Assembly (NCBI GenBank): GCA_946480465.1 | Contig: CAMLJY010000005.1 | Coordinates: 93,198-157,197 of the forward strand | Source of the DNA: an uncultured Burkholderiales bacterium | GTDB lineage: Bacteria; Pseudomonadota; Gammaproteobacteria; Burkholderiales; Burkholderiaceae | DNA length: 64,000 nucleotides | Reading direction: 5' to 3' | In this document: in pieces, positions 7,275-14,870 of the stretch | Numbering within the stretch: the stretch's first letter is position 1 | Layout of the letters: each line of letters starts with the position of its first letter | Made by a program: the position numbers and the translations under genes | Notes under the pieces: model-generated | Told to the model about the DNA's origin: nothing | Databases searched by the model: none | Seen by the model: only the letters and a program-made list of their open reading frames with translations

Positions 7275-10040
7275 TCATTCCGGGGTGATGTCGAGCAACT
7301 GGAAGGTGCCGCCGGACCAGTGCAGCCGGTCGCTGTCGGGCAGGCCGGCGGTGTCGAGCATCAGGTTGAGGTGATTCACCGCCCGCGCCGCGATCGGCAG
7401 CGACAGCTGCCGCCACCCAGTGGTGGCGGTGCCGCCGCGCTGCGTGCCGCTGAACGTGAAGGTGGGCGTGAAGTCGGGCCGCAGCGCCAGCGGGTCACCC
7501 AGGTTGAGGTGGTAGTACGGCAGGCTGGACAGGCTGAGCGAGAAAACGTCGAAGTAGCCGGTGCCGGGGGCGGTCGGCACGTAGGCATCGAAGCTGTGCA
7601 GGTCGAAGCGGAACGACACCACGTAGCGCTGGGCCGGCCCGGCCGCGCGCAGCGGCACCGAAACCCCGTGGCGGCTGCGCGCCTGGGGGCCGGCCACGCC
7701 CTGGCCCAGCAGCACGGTCGTGCCGACCAGCAGCACGTCCGGCACCTCCGGGCAGCGGCCGCAGGCGCTGGCCATGCCCTGGAACACCGCGCCGAAGGCA
7801 TCCAGTTCGCGGATGCGCAGGCCGTTCGGGTCGTCGTTGCCGGTGTCCAGCGTGCTGGTGAGTAGCGCGGTCCGCACCGCCGCGGTATCGAAGGACGACC
7901 GATTGACCGAAGCCAGCGCCGCCACGCCGCTGACCAGCGGGGTGGCCATGCTGGTGCCGTCGAGCTCGCCGTACGCCGCGCCGGGCAGGGTGGACAGCAC
8001 CGCGTCGCCGGGCGCGTACAGCTCCAGCCAGTCGCCGTAGTTGCTGAAGGCCGCGCGCTGGCGCGCGGCGTCGGTGGCGCCCACGGTGATCACACGCGGC
8101 GCGTAGGTGCGCTGGAAGAAGCGATGCACGAAGACCTCGCTGTCCGCGTAGGCGCCGGGGTAGGAGAAGGCGTCGGTGTGGCTGTTGCCGGCCGCGGCGA
8201 CGACCAGGGCCCCGGCCCGCACGGCATCGTGGATCTGACGCGCAACGTCCTCGTCCCGGTTGAAGTTCTGCAGGCTCAGGTTGATGACGTGCGCGCCGCG
8301 GTACGACGCGTCGCGGATGCCGGCGGCCAGTTGCAGCGCGGTCGTGCGCAGCCGGGGATCCTCCGCGCCGTCGATGACCTTGACCGCCACGATCGTGCAG
8401 GTCCAGCACGCGCCTGCAATGCCCGCGCCGTTCGCGGTGTTCGCCGCGGCGATGCCGGCCACGTGGGTGCCGTGGCCCAGGTTGTCGGTGGGCTGCCGCG
8501 TCGGCGGATTCACCGCGTAGTTCTTGCCCAGCACCACCTTGCCCTGCAGGTCCGGGTGCGCATGGTCGACGCCCGAATCGACGATGGCGATGCGGCGCCC
8601 CGGGATCGCCGCCGGAAAGTGCGGGTGAGTCCCGGTCGTGATCGTCCAGGCCTTGCGCGCCTGCACGTTGGCCAGGGCGTACTGGTCGTCGAAGCGCGGA
8701 TCGTTGGGCTTGGGCACGCCGGCGAGCTGGCCCACCGTGTTCGGCCCGGCGCCGCGCAGTCCGGTCGAGTCTTCCAGCTGGTCCACCGCCGCGCGCACGC
8801 CGGCGGCGCCGTTGCACGGCATGTCCACCTGCCAGGTGTTGACGTCGCTGCCGGGCAGCAGGCCCACCAGCGTCCCGTTGACGGCGGCGGCCGCCTGGCG
8901 CAGCGTGGCGGCGGGCGCGCCCGGCGGCGCGGTGAACAGCACCTCGGTGCAGATCACCTCGCGCTGCAGGCTCGGGTCCCACACCGCATGCGCGAGGTCC
9001 GACGGCCGGATGTCGTCCGGCAGCCCGGGTTCGATCAGCTCCAGCCGGGCCAGCGGCGACAGCTTGCGCAGCAGCAGGCCGCGGTAGGGGGCCGAGACGC
9101 GCAGCGGCACGACACCGGGGGCTGCACCGAAGCGGTTGAACGGGTACGCCGCCGACGAGAACGCGGCGCCGAAGATGCCGTCGCCCGCGACCTCGTCGCC
9201 GTTGAAGCCGGCGTCGTTCAGCGCGCCGACGATCTCGCTGGTGCCATCCGGGCGCACGTGCAGCAGGTTGACGCCGTTGGCCAGCAGCGTGCCGGCGGGG
9301 TCGGTGATGGCCGCGCTGACGACGATGCGTTGCGGCAGCACCGTGGCGGTGGTGTGCAGCACGCCGGGCACCACCACCGGCTGTGCCACCTCCTGCGCCG
9401 CGGCCGACCAGGCGGTGCCGAGGCCCAGCGCGGCGAGCAGCGCGCCGCGGCGGACGCGCGCACCACGGCGACGCAGCAGTGCCAGCGCCAGCAGCGCGGC
9501 AGCGATCAGCACGGTGGCCGGCGGCTCCGGCACGCGGAACGCCACGTCGTCGATCGTGAACGATCCCCCCGCGCTCGAGGCGCCGATCACGATGCGGGTG
9601 ACGCCCAGCCAGCCTTCGAAGCCCAGCCATTCGTTGGCCATGCTGCCGAGGTCGCCGCTCAAGGCCATGTTGCTGCCGAACAGCGACAGCACGACGCCCA
9701 CCATGGCGCCGTCCGCGTCGTAGCCCGTGAGCCGCAGCGGTTCGGCGTAGGTGAACCAGGCGCCGAAGGACTGCAGCGGCGATGCGAAGCGCAGCACCAT
9801 CTCGCCGCCATCGTCGAACGCCACGTTCGCGCCCGAGCGCGGCGGGAACTCGAATTCGTCGAGCGAGATGCCGGCGCTGATCACGCGCGCGTTCTCGAAC
9901 TGCACGCCGGCGTACTGCGCCCCCAGGGCGGTGCCGTCCGCCACGTCCTCGAAGGTGATCGGCGCGGCGACTGCAAGCCGCGGGACCAGTGCGAGCAGCA
10001 ATACCGATGCGGCACCCAGCCGCGCGAACAAGGCATGCAT
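7275..10040 (-). CDS. Subtilisin-like (S8) protease with an internal PEP-CTERM signal
   Basis: A 921-residue protein with two parts. Part one (residues 1-195) looks like a complete PEP-CTERM protein: a signal peptide, a beta-rich domain beginning ITFEDV, the sorting motif VPEP at 170-173, a membrane segment 176-189 and a basic cluster LRRR. Directly after it comes a second signal-peptide-like segment (about 199-213) ending SAAAQ. Part two is an S8 protease with the full catalytic set: Asp488 in VDSGVD, His523 in GHGTHVAG, Ser697 in DGTSMATP, and the oxyanion Asn in AAAGNS; a prodomain-like region precedes it and a beta-rich region follows. PEP-CTERM tails are normally at the very C-terminus. 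The start at 10040 follows a Shine-Dalgarno GGGAGA with 5-base spacing; the ATG 30 bases upstream lacks one. An Fnr-type box lies upstream. Confidence 0.88.
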   Translation of the reverse strand: MHALFARLGAASVLLLALVPRLAVAAPITFEDVADGTALGAQYAGVQFENARVISAGISLDEFEFPPRSGANVAFDDGGEMVLRFASPLQSFGAWFTYAEPLRLTGYDADGAMVGVVLSLFGSNMALSGDLGSMANEWLGFEGWLGVTRIVIGASSAGGSFTIDDVAFRVPEPPATVLIAAALLALALLRRRGARVRRGALLAALGLGTAWSAAAQEVAQPVVVPGVLHTTATVLPQRIVVSAAITDPAGTLLANGVNLLHVRPDGTSEIVGALNDAGFNGDEVAGDGIFGAAFSSAAYPFNRFGAAPGVVPLRVSAPYRGLLLRKLSPLARLELIEPGLPDDIRPSDLAHAVWDPSLQREVICTEVLFTAPPGAPAATLRQAAAAVNGTLVGLLPGSDVNTWQVDMPCNGAAGVRAAVDQLEDSTGLRGAGPNTVGQLAGVPKPNDPRFDDQYALANVQARKAWTITTGTHPHFPAAIPGRRIAIVDSGVDHAHPDLQGKVVLGKNYAVNPPTRQPTDNLGHGTHVAGIAAANTANGAGIAGACWTCTIVAVKVIDGAEDPRLRTTALQLAAGIRDASYRGAHVINLSLQNFNRDEDVARQIHDAVRAGALVVAAAGNSHTDAFSYPGAYADSEVFVHRFFQRTYAPRVITVGATDAARQRAAFSNYGDWLELYAPGDAVLSTLPGAAYGELDGTSMATPLVSGVAALASVNRSSFDTAAVRTALLTSTLDTGNDDPNGLRIRELDAFGAVFQGMASACGRCPEVPDVLLVGTTVLLGQGVAGPQARSRHGVSVPLRAAGPAQRYVVSFRFDLHSFDAYVPTAPGTGYFDVFSLSLSSLPYYHLNLGDPLALRPDFTPTFTFSGTQRGGTATTGWRQLSLPIAARAVNHLNLMLDTAGLPDSDRLHWSGGTFQLLDITPE

Positions 10041-10096
10041 GCCTGTCTCCCATGCCGCGAAGACGCGCACGCTAGGACGCTGGTCGAATGCACGAA

Positions 10097-10110
10097 TTGC
10101 GTCAACTCAA
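10097..10110 (-). promoter_or_regulatory. Fnr-type box for the S8 protease
   Basis: TTGCGTCAACTCAA fits the 5-4-5 layout with a degenerate half CTCAA. On the minus strand a -10-like TAGCGT (10074 down to 10069) starts 29.5 bases from the box centre. The protease start codon is 63 bases from the centre. Confidence 0.55.
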
Positions 10111-10176
10111 TCCGGCTTCGCCGGCGCGGCGACGGACGATGCGATCCCCCTGCCTGGGTGGCACCGGCCGCGCCCA

Positions 10177-10190
10177 TTGCGTGAACGCAA
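10177..10190 (+). promoter_or_regulatory. Fnr-type box for the PKD/toroid gene
   Basis: TTGCGTGAACGCAA is perfect in both halves, and with flanking bases the palindrome extends to 16 bp (ATTGCGT, GA, ACGCAAT). A possible -10, TGTAAT, lies at 10212-10217, but it fits the nAnnnT pattern less well than at other boxes. The gene starts at 10255. Confidence 0.6.
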
Positions 10191-10254
10191 TCGCGGTCTC
10201 GGCACGGTCGCTGTAATCGACTGCGGCGAAACCACTGATCCACGAGGGGCGACG

Positions 10255-13200
10255 ATGCGAAAACTGGGACGACACTGGCTTCTGGCGGCTGCGGTCGCGC
10301 TGGCGGGCACGCAGGCCCATGCCGCGGCCATCACCTTGTTCGACCATGCGCTGGCCATCGACGGCACCCTGATCGGCCCGAGCGATGCGCTGCCGCTGAA
10401 CGTCAGCATGGCCGGATTCGACAAGGCCAGGGGGGTGGGATCGATAACCATCACGATGAGCGGCACCGGTGCTCACTCCGTCGGCCTCTTCGTCGACCAC
10501 GAGATCGACGAGGAGACCAACACCTTCTTCAACGAGAGCGGCAGCGCCTCCGGCGCGGCGGCCGCGGGCCAGAGCTGGGAGATCGACGAACCGGGCTGGG
10601 TCTTCGGTGACATCTACGCCAACTTCGCGGCCGGCGCCCTCGACGGCAGCAATGGCGTGCCCGCGGGCAGCGAGGATGACGTGTCGATGGCGCTGGCCTG
10701 GAACTTCCTGCTCGCCGGCGACGAGCAGGCGACGATCCGCTTCCTAGTCTCCGAGCTGCAGCCGGCCAGCGGCTTCTACCTGAGCCAGCATGACCCGGAG
10801 AGCAACGTGTCCCTGTTCTTCTCCAGCACGCTGCACATCGTGCAGGGCGGCGAGCCCGTGCCCGAGCCGGCCGGCACCGCCTTGGTCGGCCTGGGCCTGC
10901 TGGCGCTGCTGTGGCAGCGGCGCCGCCGCAGCCTGGCCGTCGCCGCCGGCGCGGCGGCAGCCCTGCTCGGGCTTCCCGCGCAGGCGGCGGCTCCGGTGGT
11001 CAAGACCGTGCCGTGGGTGGCGAGCAACCCGCTGATCCCGCACACCACGTTTGCCGGCAGGTCCATCCGGCTCAAAGGCACCAGCGACGTGGCAGGCGCG
11101 AACATCCAGTACAGCTGGGACTTCGGCGACGGCAGCCCCCTGGCCACGGGCACGGTGAGCAACCGCTACGCGATCGAGGCGGCGCATACCTATGCGGGCC
11201 CGGTCGGCACGGTGTGGACCGCCCGCCTGACCGTCACCAACACCAGCACCGGCGAATCGGCCAGCAGGGCCTACTTCGTGCAGATGAAGGAGAAGATGCT
11301 CGAGGCGGAGGTCAACGTCGCCATCGACGAAGGCCTGTGGCATCTGCACAAGACCCAGTACCGCACCACCTCCGCCGGCCTGGATCTCGGGGACTGGACC
11401 ACCACGCTCGCGTTCTACGGCCTGAGCGCGGCCAACCTCAACGCCTTCCACGTCAATGGCCACGGGCAGCATGGGCCGAGCGACAACCCGTACACGGAGA
11501 CCACGGCACGCGGCATGAACCGCCTGTTCCAGTTCCTCGCTGCGAACAGCATCGCGGCACAGACCAACCCGCTGGGCACCTTCAGCCCCGACGGAAACGG
11601 CAACGGCCTGGGGGTGCGCGTCAACCAGTCCTATGCGTTCTACCAGGGCGGCATGCTCATCGATGCGATCGTCGCCAGCGGCACGCCGAACGCCGTGGCG
11701 GCGAGCGGACCGGCCAACGTCATCGGACGGACCTACCGCGACATCGTGCAGGACATGGTCGACTACTACCTGTACTGCCAGTACGACTCGGGCGGCGGGG
11801 GTGGCTGGCGCTACAACTGCAACGAGTTCCCGGACAACTCGGTGGCCCAGTGGGCCGCCATCGGCATCATCGCCGCGGAACGGCAGTGGGGCATCACCGT
11901 GCCGTCGATCGCCAAGCGTTGGAACCGCTACTGGCTGGACTACTCGCAGCATGCGAACGGTTCCTTCGGCTACACCGACACCTCGTCGGTCTGGGGGCCC
12001 TACGCGACCACGCCATCGGGCATGGTGCAGATGGCCATGGACGGCATCGGGCGCGGCACGCCCGAGGGGGCGAACGATCCGAGCTGGGACCGCGCCGAGA
12101 CCTTCCTGCGTGACAACTTCACCAACGGCGGCGGCTACGCCAGCAACATCAGGGCCTACTACTACGGGCTGTTCTCCTTCACGAAGGCGATGCTGCTGCA
12201 CGACAGCAACGGCGACAGCGTCGCCGAGCCCATCACGCTGCTGCGGTCCAGTACGCCCGGCGTGCTGCCGATCGACTGGTATGCCGATCCGGTCCATGGC
12301 GTGGCGCGCACGCTGGTGAACGACCAGACGGCATCGGGTCATTGGACCGGGCATGACCCCGACGGGAGCCAGGCGCCGTTCGAGACGGCCTGGGCCATCA
12401 TGATGCTCAACCGCACCGTCTTCGAGTCAGGCGCGCCGGTGGCGGTGGCCAAGGCGACGCCGAATCCGGCCGTGGTGGGGCAGGTGGTCACGCTGGACGG
12501 CGCGGATTCGTTCCACCAGGATGCGGCGCGCAAGGTGGACTCGTGGGAGTGGGACCTGGACAACGACGGCACGGCGGATGTGTCCGGGCCGATCGTGACG
12601 GTGGCCTTTCCCGCCTTGAAGGAGTACCCGATCACCTTGCGCGTGACGGATGACGGCGCGCCCGAGAAGTCGGCCAGCACCACCGTCTCGGTGCAGGTGA
12701 GCATTCCGCCGCTGGCGCCGACCGCGAATGCCAACGGTCCCTACAGCTTCTGCCCCGCCACGCCCAACTGGTTCCTCGACGGCAGCGCCTCGGTGAACCC
12801 GGACCAGGGCCAGCACCAGCCCGGCGCGTTCCCCGGCGACACGATGAGCTTCAGCTGGGACCTGGACGGCAATGGCAGCTTCGGTGACGCGGCCGGTCCG
12901 ATGCCCAGCGTGAAGGCAGCACTGCAGGCCTTGGGGCTCGGCAGCCATCTGGTGCAGCTGAAGGTGACCGACACGACGGCCGCCTCGTTCCCCGCCAGTG
13001 GGATGGGCAACCTGAGCAGTGTGGCCAGCGCCACCGTGCACGTGCGCGCCGCGGATGACCCGGCCTGCGCCTGCATCGGCAACCTGGCCGCGCGCCCGAA
13101 GTCCGGCAAGGTGCAGGTGACGTGGAGCCCGTGGCCCGGCGCCGCCGGCTACAGCGTGTACCGCGGCATCCTCAACGGCGGGCCGTACGTGAAGATCGGC

Positions 13201-13344
13201 AACACCGGCTCCGCCTACGCCACCTGGCTCGACACCACCGCGGCCAATGGCACGACCTACTTCTACGTCGTGCGGCCGGTGGCGGCCAACACCGACGAGC
13301 TGTGCCAGTCCAACCAGGCGGCGGCCACGCCGGGGCCGCGCTAG
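10255..13344 (+). CDS. Toroid/PKD secreted protein with an internal PEP-CTERM signal
   Basis: A 1029-residue exported protein with the same two-part plan as the divergent protease. Residues 1-24 are a signal peptide; 25-200 form a beta-rich domain ending in VPEP (202-205), a membrane segment (206-220) and RRRR (222-225), i.e. a full PEP-CTERM tail. A second hydrophobic segment (226-241) ends in PAQAAA, a likely signal-peptidase site. Then come a PKD-like domain (to about 345, with WDFGDG), an alpha-toroid region resembling prenyltransferase/squalene-cyclase repeats (about 345-720), two further PKD domains (about 722-930, WDLDNDG and WDLDGNG) and a fibronectin-III-like end (from 934). No enzyme active site could be assigned to the toroid. 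The start is chosen for its signal peptide; in-frame upstream sequence is antisense to the protease. Confidence 0.85.
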   Translation: MRKLGRHWLLAAAVALAGTQAHAAAITLFDHALAIDGTLIGPSDALPLNVSMAGFDKARGVGSITITMSGTGAHSVGLFVDHEIDEETNTFFNESGSASGAAAAGQSWEIDEPGWVFGDIYANFAAGALDGSNGVPAGSEDDVSMALAWNFLLAGDEQATIRFLVSELQPASGFYLSQHDPESNVSLFFSSTLHIVQGGEPVPEPAGTALVGLGLLALLWQRRRRSLAVAAGAAAALLGLPAQAAAPVVKTVPWVASNPLIPHTTFAGRSIRLKGTSDVAGANIQYSWDFGDGSPLATGTVSNRYAIEAAHTYAGPVGTVWTARLTVTNTSTGESASRAYFVQMKEKMLEAEVNVAIDEGLWHLHKTQYRTTSAGLDLGDWTTTLAFYGLSAANLNAFHVNGHGQHGPSDNPYTETTARGMNRLFQFLAANSIAAQTNPLGTFSPDGNGNGLGVRVNQSYAFYQGGMLIDAIVASGTPNAVAASGPANVIGRTYRDIVQDMVDYYLYCQYDSGGGGGWRYNCNEFPDNSVAQWAAIGIIAAERQWGITVPSIAKRWNRYWLDYSQHANGSFGYTDTSSVWGPYATTPSGMVQMAMDGIGRGTPEGANDPSWDRAETFLRDNFTNGGGYASNIRAYYYGLFSFTKAMLLHDSNGDSVAEPITLLRSSTPGVLPIDWYADPVHGVARTLVNDQTASGHWTGHDPDGSQAPFETAWAIMMLNRTVFESGAPVAVAKATPNPAVVGQVVTLDGADSFHQDAARKVDSWEWDLDNDGTADVSGPIVTVAFPALKEYPITLRVTDDGAPEKSASTTVSVQVSIPPLAPTANANGPYSFCPATPNWFLDGSASVNPDQGQHQPGAFPGDTMSFSWDLDGNGSFGDAAGPMPSVKAALQALGLGSHLVQLKVTDTTAASFPASGMGNLSSVASATVHVRAADDPACACIGNLAARPKSGKVQVTWSPWPGAAGYSVYRGILNGGPYVKIGNTGSAYATWLDTTAANGTTYFYVVRPVAANTDELCQSNQAAATPGPR

Positions 13345-13403
13345 GAGCGTGCGCGGGCACAGATGGGGCCCCGACTCTGCCGCGCAGACTCCCGGCGCCT
13401 TCG

Positions 13404-13417
13404 TTGCGCAGGCGCAA
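13404..13417 (+). promoter_or_regulatory. Fnr-type box for hpf
   Basis: TTGCGCAGGCGCAA has two perfect TTGCG halves. A -10-like TACCGT lies at 13440-13445, 29.5 bases from the centre, and hpf starts at 13474. The rest of the 13345-13473 gap shows nothing else. Confidence 0.65.
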
Positions 13418-13473
13418 GCCGTCTTCCCGGCCGTGCGCCTACCGTGCCGGGGTAGCCAACACACGCGACCGTC

Positions 13474-13791
13474 ATGAAACAGCCCCTGCAACTCGCATTC
13501 ATCGGCATGGAACCCTCGGCCGCCGTCGAGGCCGCCGCGCGGGAGAAGGCCGCCAAGCTGGACCGCTTCCACCCGGACCTGATGGCCTGCCGCGTCACCA
13601 TCGAGCTATTGGACCGGCACAAGCACCAGGGCCGCCACTTCGCGGTGCGCATCGACCTCACGATGCACGGCGCCGAGCTGGTCGTGGACCGCGTGCAGCA
13701 CGAGGACGTGTACGTGGCCCTGCGCGAGGCCTTCGACGACATGAAGCGGCGGGTGCAGGACACCGTGCGCCGCCTGCAGGACCACACGTAG
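13474..13791 (+). CDS. hpf: Ribosome hibernation-promoting factor, short form
   Basis: A 105-residue protein of the HPF/YfiA (RaiA) family, which binds the 30S decoding centre and keeps idle ribosomes intact or dimerised when growth stops. The fold signatures are the N-terminal strand LQLAFIGMEPS, a helix of charged residues, and the later strands CRVTIELLDR and FAVRIDLTMHGAELVV followed by a basic helix (DDMKRRVQDTVRRL). Its length matches the short form without the C-terminal dimerisation domain of long HPF. It stands alone behind an Fnr-type box, so its synthesis is probably tied to low oxygen or low energy. This fits the neighbouring stress genes and is not the more usual rpoN-linked hpf location. 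It converges on the beta-barrel gene. Confidence 0.9.
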   Translation: MKQPLQLAFIGMEPSAAVEAAAREKAAKLDRFHPDLMACRVTIELLDRHKHQGRHFAVRIDLTMHGAELVVDRVQHEDVYVALREAFDDMKRRVQDTVRRLQDHT

Positions 13792-13827
13792 CGGCGTGCG
13801 CGCCGGGCGCCGGGCGCGGCCGGCTCT

Positions 13828-13842
13828 GCGGCCGAAGGCCGC
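13828..13842. terminator. GC-rich hairpin after hpf
   Basis: GCGGCC and GGCCGC form a perfect 6-bp stem around the loop GAA, between the converging hpf and beta-barrel genes. There is no T-run. The region 13863-13880 also holds a short tandem repeat of CGGGTTG. It may act as a bidirectional terminator. Confidence 0.4.
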
Positions 13843-13906
13843 TGCGGCTCGCGGCCGTGGGTCGCGGGTTGCGGGTTGCAGGCCCCGATCTTCGCCGCGC
13901 AGGCTC

Positions 13907-14848
13907 CTAGAACCGCATCTTCATGCCCAGCCCCAGCGCCCACACCGCCTCGCGCGCAGTGGCGGCGTCCTGGCGGGCCCAGAAGCGGCCGACGATCAGC
14001 TCGCCATGCAGCCAGCTGCGGTGCAGCGGCTGCTGCCAGCGCGTCTGCAGGCCGTATTCGTGCACCGCCACGCCCGAGCCGGTGAGGCCGTTGACGATGC
14101 CTTCCACCGAGCCCTGGCGGCCGTGGCCGAAATCCTTGATCAGGCCGAGGTCGCTCGACCAGTCGAATTCCTTGCTGCGCTGGGTGATGGTGGCAGCGCT
14201 CAGCCAGCGCAGCGCCAGCGTCGGCGAGAAGGCGCGCTCGTAGGACAGCGCGGTGGTGGAGCCGAGGTGGTCGGACAGGCTCCAGAACAGGGTCTCGCGG
14301 AACTCCATGAAGCCTTGCGGTCCCATCGGCCAGCGCTGGCGGTAGCGCGCCTGGGCATAGGGCTTGAGTCCCCCGCGCAGGCCGAGGCGGAAGTCCACGT
14401 TGTCGCGCCAGTCGTAGCCCAGGCCGGCGAAGAAGCTGCGCTCGGAACGCCGCTCGGACTGCAGCCGGTCCTGCCGCGTGAAAGCCGCGGGGGTGTCGGC
14501 CACCACTTCGCGCTGGTCGTCGCGGCCGAGGAAGAGGTAGGTGTTGCGCTCGACGTTGGGCAGCCGGAAGCGGGCATTGAAGCGCAGGCTGTAGTCGTTG
14601 CCCTCGTCGCGGCGGTGCAGGTAGTTCAGGTCCAGGCGGCCGTCGTACACCTTGCCGCCTTGCTCGAAGGGGCGATCGCCGAACCAGCTGTCCACGCTGC
14701 GCGCGAGCCATTCGGCGGTCGAGCGCACGGTCTCGCGCGCGGCGTCGAAGACGTCAGGTTCCGCGGCGGGCGGGCTCTGCGGCTGCGCGGCGGCCGGCCA
14801 GGCCACCGCGAGGCCCAGGGGCAGGAGGAGCAGGCATTTCTTCAGCAT
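13907..14848 (-). CDS. Putative outer-membrane beta-barrel protein
   Basis: A 313-residue protein with a clear signal peptide (residues 1-22, ending PAAAQ). The mature part is made of alternating hydrophobic and charged strands with many Arg, Tyr and Trp, and it ends in MKMRF with a C-terminal Phe, typical of outer-membrane beta-barrels that use the BAM complex. I do not recognise a named family. It follows the Lon-type protease gene by 22 bases on the same strand, so the two are probably co-transcribed. The start at 14848 is the first ATG that gives the signal peptide; the longer reading frame upstream begins inside the protease gene and is Cys/Arg-rich shadow sequence. Its function is unknown. 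Confidence 0.8.
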   Translation of the reverse strand: MLKKCLLLLPLGLAVAWPAAAQPQSPPAAEPDVFDAARETVRSTAEWLARSVDSWFGDRPFEQGGKVYDGRLDLNYLHRRDEGNDYSLRFNARFRLPNVERNTYLFLGRDDQREVVADTPAAFTRQDRLQSERRSERSFFAGLGYDWRDNVDFRLGLRGGLKPYAQARYRQRWPMGPQGFMEFRETLFWSLSDHLGSTTALSYERAFSPTLALRWLSAATITQRSKEFDWSSDLGLIKDFGHGRQGSVEGIVNGLTGSGVAVHEYGLQTRWQQPLHRSWLHGELIVGRFWARQDAATAREAVWALGLGMKMRF

Positions 14849-14870
14849 GGTCGCGATGCTCGCACAGGCC

